This document shows positions 23,144 to 25,306 of a DNA stretch of 25,306 nt, one piece after another. A program made the position numbers and the translations under genes. Position 1 is the first letter of the stretch. Every line of letters begins with the position of its first letter. The notes below the pieces were generated by a model. The model saw only the letters and a list, made by a program, of their open reading frames with translations, was not told where the DNA came from and searched no databases. The stretch spans positions 1-25,306 of the forward strand of contig JBDRLC010000041.1 in the NCBI GenBank assembly GCA_043813305.1, read 5' to 3'. This stretch comes from JAHIZC01 sp043813305. GTDB taxonomy: Bacteria; Omnitrophota; Gorgyraeia; Gygaellales; Profunditerraquicolaceae.

Positions 23144-23172
23144 TTGCATCTTTGGTTTATTGTTAGTAAAAT
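23144..23172 (+). promoter_or_regulatory. Sigma-70-type promoter for the small membrane protein gene
   Basis: TTGCAT (23144-23149), a 17-nt spacer and TAAAAT (23167-23172) form a good promoter, about 40 nt upstream of the ATG. It diverges from the array promoter, with 36 bp between the two -35 boxes, so both could share regulation. Confidence 0.65.
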
Positions 23173-23212
23173 AGGTTGGAAAAGGTTGGTTTTTTAAATA
23201 AAGGAGGAGAAA

Positions 23213-23398
23213 ATGCAGAAACCAGTAATAATAGCGTTGCTTACAGCAGTGGCTCTGATTGTAGCTTTTTTGATCCCTGGCATGACGTTGTTTCTACAGT
23301 TGTCATATATGGTAATTCTTATGGTTATATTTATATCTATCCTAATGAAGGTACTAGCAATATTAACTGAAATTGCTGAAAAGTGTGACAAAAAATAA
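23213..23398 (+). CDS. Small two-helix membrane protein, function unknown
   Basis: 61 residues, preceded by a strong AAAGGAGGAG ribosome site 5 nt before the ATG and by a promoter at 23144-23172. The sequence has two hydrophobic segments (about 5-25 and 28-50, MVILMVIFISILMKVLAIL) and a charged, Lys-rich C-terminus (EIAEKCDKK). I recognise no family. It is divergently oriented from the cyclase/ATPase/T2SS array and ends 2 nt from the convergent fabG stop, leaving no room for a terminator between them. A strong ribosome site argues it is real; it could be a regulator or accessory of a membrane complex, but this is speculation. Confidence 0.65.
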   Translation: MQKPVIIALLTAVALIVAFLIPGMTLFLQLSYMVILMVIFISILMKVLAILTEIAEKCDKK

Positions 23399-23400
23399 TC

Positions 23401-24138
23401 TTAGGCTGTAATTCCTCCGTCGATATTTAATGCCTGGCCGGTAATATATTCTGCTGCATCTGAAGCTAAATAGGTTACTAATTTCGCGACTTCTTCTGCT
23501 CTTCCAACTCGGCCCATCGGAACCATATTGAGTATTTCCTTTTTAATCTTATCTGGTATCCTAGTCAGCATATCCGTTTCGATAAATCCCGGAGCAACAG
23601 CATTAACATTAATCCCTGACTTCGCAACTTCTTTAGCCAAAGATTTGGTGAATCCGATAATCCCGGCCTTAGAGGCAGCATAGTTAGTCTGCCCCGGTAA
23701 CCCCACCATTGCTGCTACAGACGAAATATTTACGATTGAGCCGCTTTTCTGTTTCATAAAGGTAAAAATTGCCGCGCGGGTTACATTAAAAACCCCGTTT
23801 AGATTTGTGTTTATAGTATTATCCCAATCATCCTTTGACATAAACATAAGCAGGCTATCTTTATTGATACCGGCATTATTAACCAAGATGTCCAGTCCCC
23901 CAAATTTCTCTTTCACCTTCTCAATCGCTTTCTTCGCCTGCTCAAAATCAGTAATATCTAGCTGCAAGAGCAGAACTTTCTTGCCATTGAGCTCCTTTAG
24001 TAACTTTCGCGCTGAAGCAAAATCCTTTCTATAAGTAAAGGCAACCTGCACACCCTCTTTGACAAATTCCTTAACAATCGCCGCCCCTATGCCTTTGTTT
24101 CCCCCCGTGACCAAAGCAATCTTATTTTTTAATTTCAT
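23401..24138 (-). CDS. fabG: 3-oxoacyl-[acyl-carrier-protein] reductase, FabG-like
   Basis: 245 residues, the usual length. The NADPH-binding TGGNKGIG (about 11-18), NNAG (about 87-90) and the Ser-Tyr-Lys catalytic residues (NISSVAAM, then YAASK) are all present, and PGFIETDM and GQALNIDGG are typical of FabG. It reduces the 3-keto group during fatty-acid-like chain extension. It starts 1 nt after the stop of the upstream ketoacyl-synthase homologue, so they are cotranscribed. The partner lacks catalytic residues, so the pair may belong to a dedicated type II pathway (for example an aryl polyene- or polyketide-like product) rather than the housekeeping one (inference). Confidence 0.92.
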   Translation of the reverse strand: MKLKNKIALVTGGNKGIGAAIVKEFVKEGVQVAFTYRKDFASARKLLKELNGKKVLLLQLDITDFEQAKKAIEKVKEKFGGLDILVNNAGINKDSLLMFMSKDDWDNTINTNLNGVFNVTRAAIFTFMKQKSGSIVNISSVAAMVGLPGQTNYAASKAGIIGFTKSLAKEVAKSGINVNAVAPGFIETDMLTRIPDKIKKEILNMVPMGRVGRAEEVAKLVTYLASDAAEYITGQALNIDGGITA

Positions 24139-24139
24139 C

Positions 24140-25306
24140 CTAATCGGCTACCTTCTTTAATATTATACAAGAATTATTTCCGTCTAAACCGAATGAATTT
24201 ACCATAGCAGCTTTTATCTTCCTTTTAATTGTACAATTAGAGATTATCATATCCTTAAACTTATCATTGCTGTTTTTAAAATTTACCGTGGGAGGTACCA
24301 AGCCCTTAGATAGAGCTAAACTGGTTGATGCAATCTGCATAGCACAAACGGCGCCAAGACTTTCGCCTACGGAAAATTTTATGGAACTTACAACTGGCAT
24401 CTTGGATCCGGAAAATATCTCTCTGATTGCTTCGAGCTCCTCTGTATCCTTCTTACTCCCGTTGCTATTTGCACAAATATAATCTATATCGCCTGGTTTT
24501 AAATCCGCGTCCTCTAAAGCTAAGCGCATAGATCTGACAACCATCTCCTTACTATCCCCGAATGTAAAACCATAGCCAATGACTTCTGAAAGAATATTGG
24601 CCATCTTTCTATCAACGTAATGAAGATCTTCTAGAACTAGCACGCAAGCTCCTTCGCCAAAAATTATCCCCTTATTATTTGTATCAAATAGCCTATAAGA
24701 TTTATTGATATTTTGATTTCTGCCTTTTCTTAACCACCCTAGCTTATAAAAAACCGTATAAGCCTCTATACTTAAGTTTTCTACACCTCCAGTTAGAATA
24801 CGTTTAATTTTATATTTATTTATAATATTCCTGGCATAACCAATGGCATCTAATCCTGAAACAAAACCTCTGGCCACAGTGGCGTTTGGGCCTGCCAATC
24901 CATATCGTATGCTCATTTTACTTGCTGCGGAATTTGCTAACGTTCCGGGAAAATCCATAGGGTTTACGTAATTGGGCCCTTTGGTCAAAATCGTTGTATA
25001 AAAACGAATGTTATTTTCAATATGCGCCCAGTCAGTACCAATTACTACCCCTATATCAGTATGATATTTTTTCTCAAATTTGAATTTAATGTCTTCTAAA
25101 GCAAGCTTTGCTGCTATTAACAAAAATCTAGTGCTCCTATCCAGATATCTCAAGCCTTTCTCTCCCAGATAACTTGAGAAATCTAAATCTGCGACCTCGC
25201 CAACTAAACTATAAGCTTTATCAAAAGTTTTAAAAATGGAAACCGGCTTAACTCCCGACACGCCATTTAATATATTCTGCCAGAATTGTTTTTTACCTAT
25301 GCCTAT
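24140..25306 (-). CDS. Beta-ketoacyl synthase homologue without catalytic triad, chain-length-factor-like (N-terminus beyond window)
   Basis: The frame is open to the window edge, with IGIGKKQFWQNILNGVSG encoded before the GTG at 25261, so that GTG is internal and the gene starts outside. The thiolase-fold layout of KAS II is clear (GPNATVARGFVSGLDAIG, ILTGGVENL, GEGACVLVLED, VNSFGLDGNNSC). The nucleophilic Cys of the TACxSG motif is Phe (codon near 24865), the first His (NAHGT) is replaced in CANSNGS, and the second His (TGHxLGA) is Glu in VGESLGA (near 24364). It therefore cannot condense by the usual mechanism. Chain-length factors pair with an active synthase, and an active partner may lie just outside the window. 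Confidence 0.85.
   Translation of the reverse strand: MGIGKKQFWQNILNGVSGVKPVSIFKTFDKAYSLVGEVADLDFSSYLGEKGLRYLDRSTRFLLIAAKLALEDIKFKFEKKYHTDIGVVIGTDWAHIENNIRFYTTILTKGPNYVNPMDFPGTLANSAASKMSIRYGLAGPNATVARGFVSGLDAIGYARNIINKYKIKRILTGGVENLSIEAYTVFYKLGWLRKGRNQNINKSYRLFDTNNKGIIFGEGACVLVLEDLHYVDRKMANILSEVIGYGFTFGDSKEMVVRSMRLALEDADLKPGDIDYICANSNGSKKDTEELEAIREIFSGSKMPVVSSIKFSVGESLGAVCAMQIASTSLALSKGLVPPTVNFKNSNDKFKDMIISNCTIKRKIKAAMVNSFGLDGNNSCIILKKVAD

Noticed and set aside
25259..25261. GTG at 25261 as true start of the ketoacyl-synthase homologue
   Set aside because: The frame continues upstream with IGIGKKQFWQNILNG, the conserved N-terminal part of this family, so the start is outside the window.
1..25306. 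CRISPR array, rRNA genes, prophage or classical IS transposase
   Set aside because: No regularly spaced direct repeats, rRNA-like stretches, phage structural genes or DDE transposase-like proteins were seen.

Overview
The window looks like chromosomal DNA of an uncultured Gram-negative bacterium with an outer membrane. It carries a secretin, Tad (Flp) pilus assembly genes and a type II secretion (T2SS) pseudopilus cluster. Gene content and protein style (Tad plus T2SS genes, GIY-YIG and LAGLIDADG nucleases, many REC/GGDEF proteins) remind me of Candidatus Omnitrophota (OP3). That placement is inference; no rRNA or other marker is present.

Layout. (1) 1-3966, minus strand: a Tad-type operon running lipoprotein PpiC-like isomerase, cpaB, cpaC-like secretin with an unusual C-terminal TonB_C domain, and cpaE-like ATPase (cut by the window edge). 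(2) 4053-4188: tRNA-Glu(CTC) plus a duplicated copy of its 3' end joined to a strong hairpin. (3) 4319-8707, plus strand: FIST sensor protein, hybrid-free histidine kinase, REC-GGDDF response regulator, and a SAM methyltransferase. (4) 8766-9544, minus strand: tRNA-Leu(GAG), a LAGLIDADG endonuclease, and an orphan 3' portion of a second tRNA. (5) 9664-23058, minus strand: one long, tightly packed array. It starts from a good promoter with a REC-GGEEF diguanylate cyclase, continues with a divergent F-type ATPase (epsilon, c, b-delta fusion, alpha, gamma, beta; no subunit a), and runs with a 1-nt gap into gspE, F, L, M, G, I, J, K. (6) 23144-23398, plus strand: a small membrane protein from its own divergent promoter. 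(7) 23401-25306, minus strand: fabG and a ketoacyl-synthase homologue lacking the catalytic triad (cut by the window edge).

The most striking pattern is a family of palindromic elements with ends CCCCGTTAGA...TCTAACGGGG, flanked by direct copies of GGGGTNNAC. Three successive pseudopilin genes (gspG, gspI, gspJ) are each interrupted at the same codons, right after the Gly-Phe-Thr of the prepilin cleavage site. All three inserts are multiples of three, and each regenerates the cleavage site downstream. The gspG copy carries a full GIY-YIG nuclease in frame. The gspI copy looks like an internally deleted, MITE-like version of it. Two further copies bracket the FIST gene. Removing each insert on paper gives a normal prepilin start.

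Functionally, the 9.7-23 kb array suggests that c-di-GMP signalling, a rotary ATPase module and T2SS assembly are co-transcribed. Whether the ATPase drives or merely accompanies secretion cannot be told from sequence alone.
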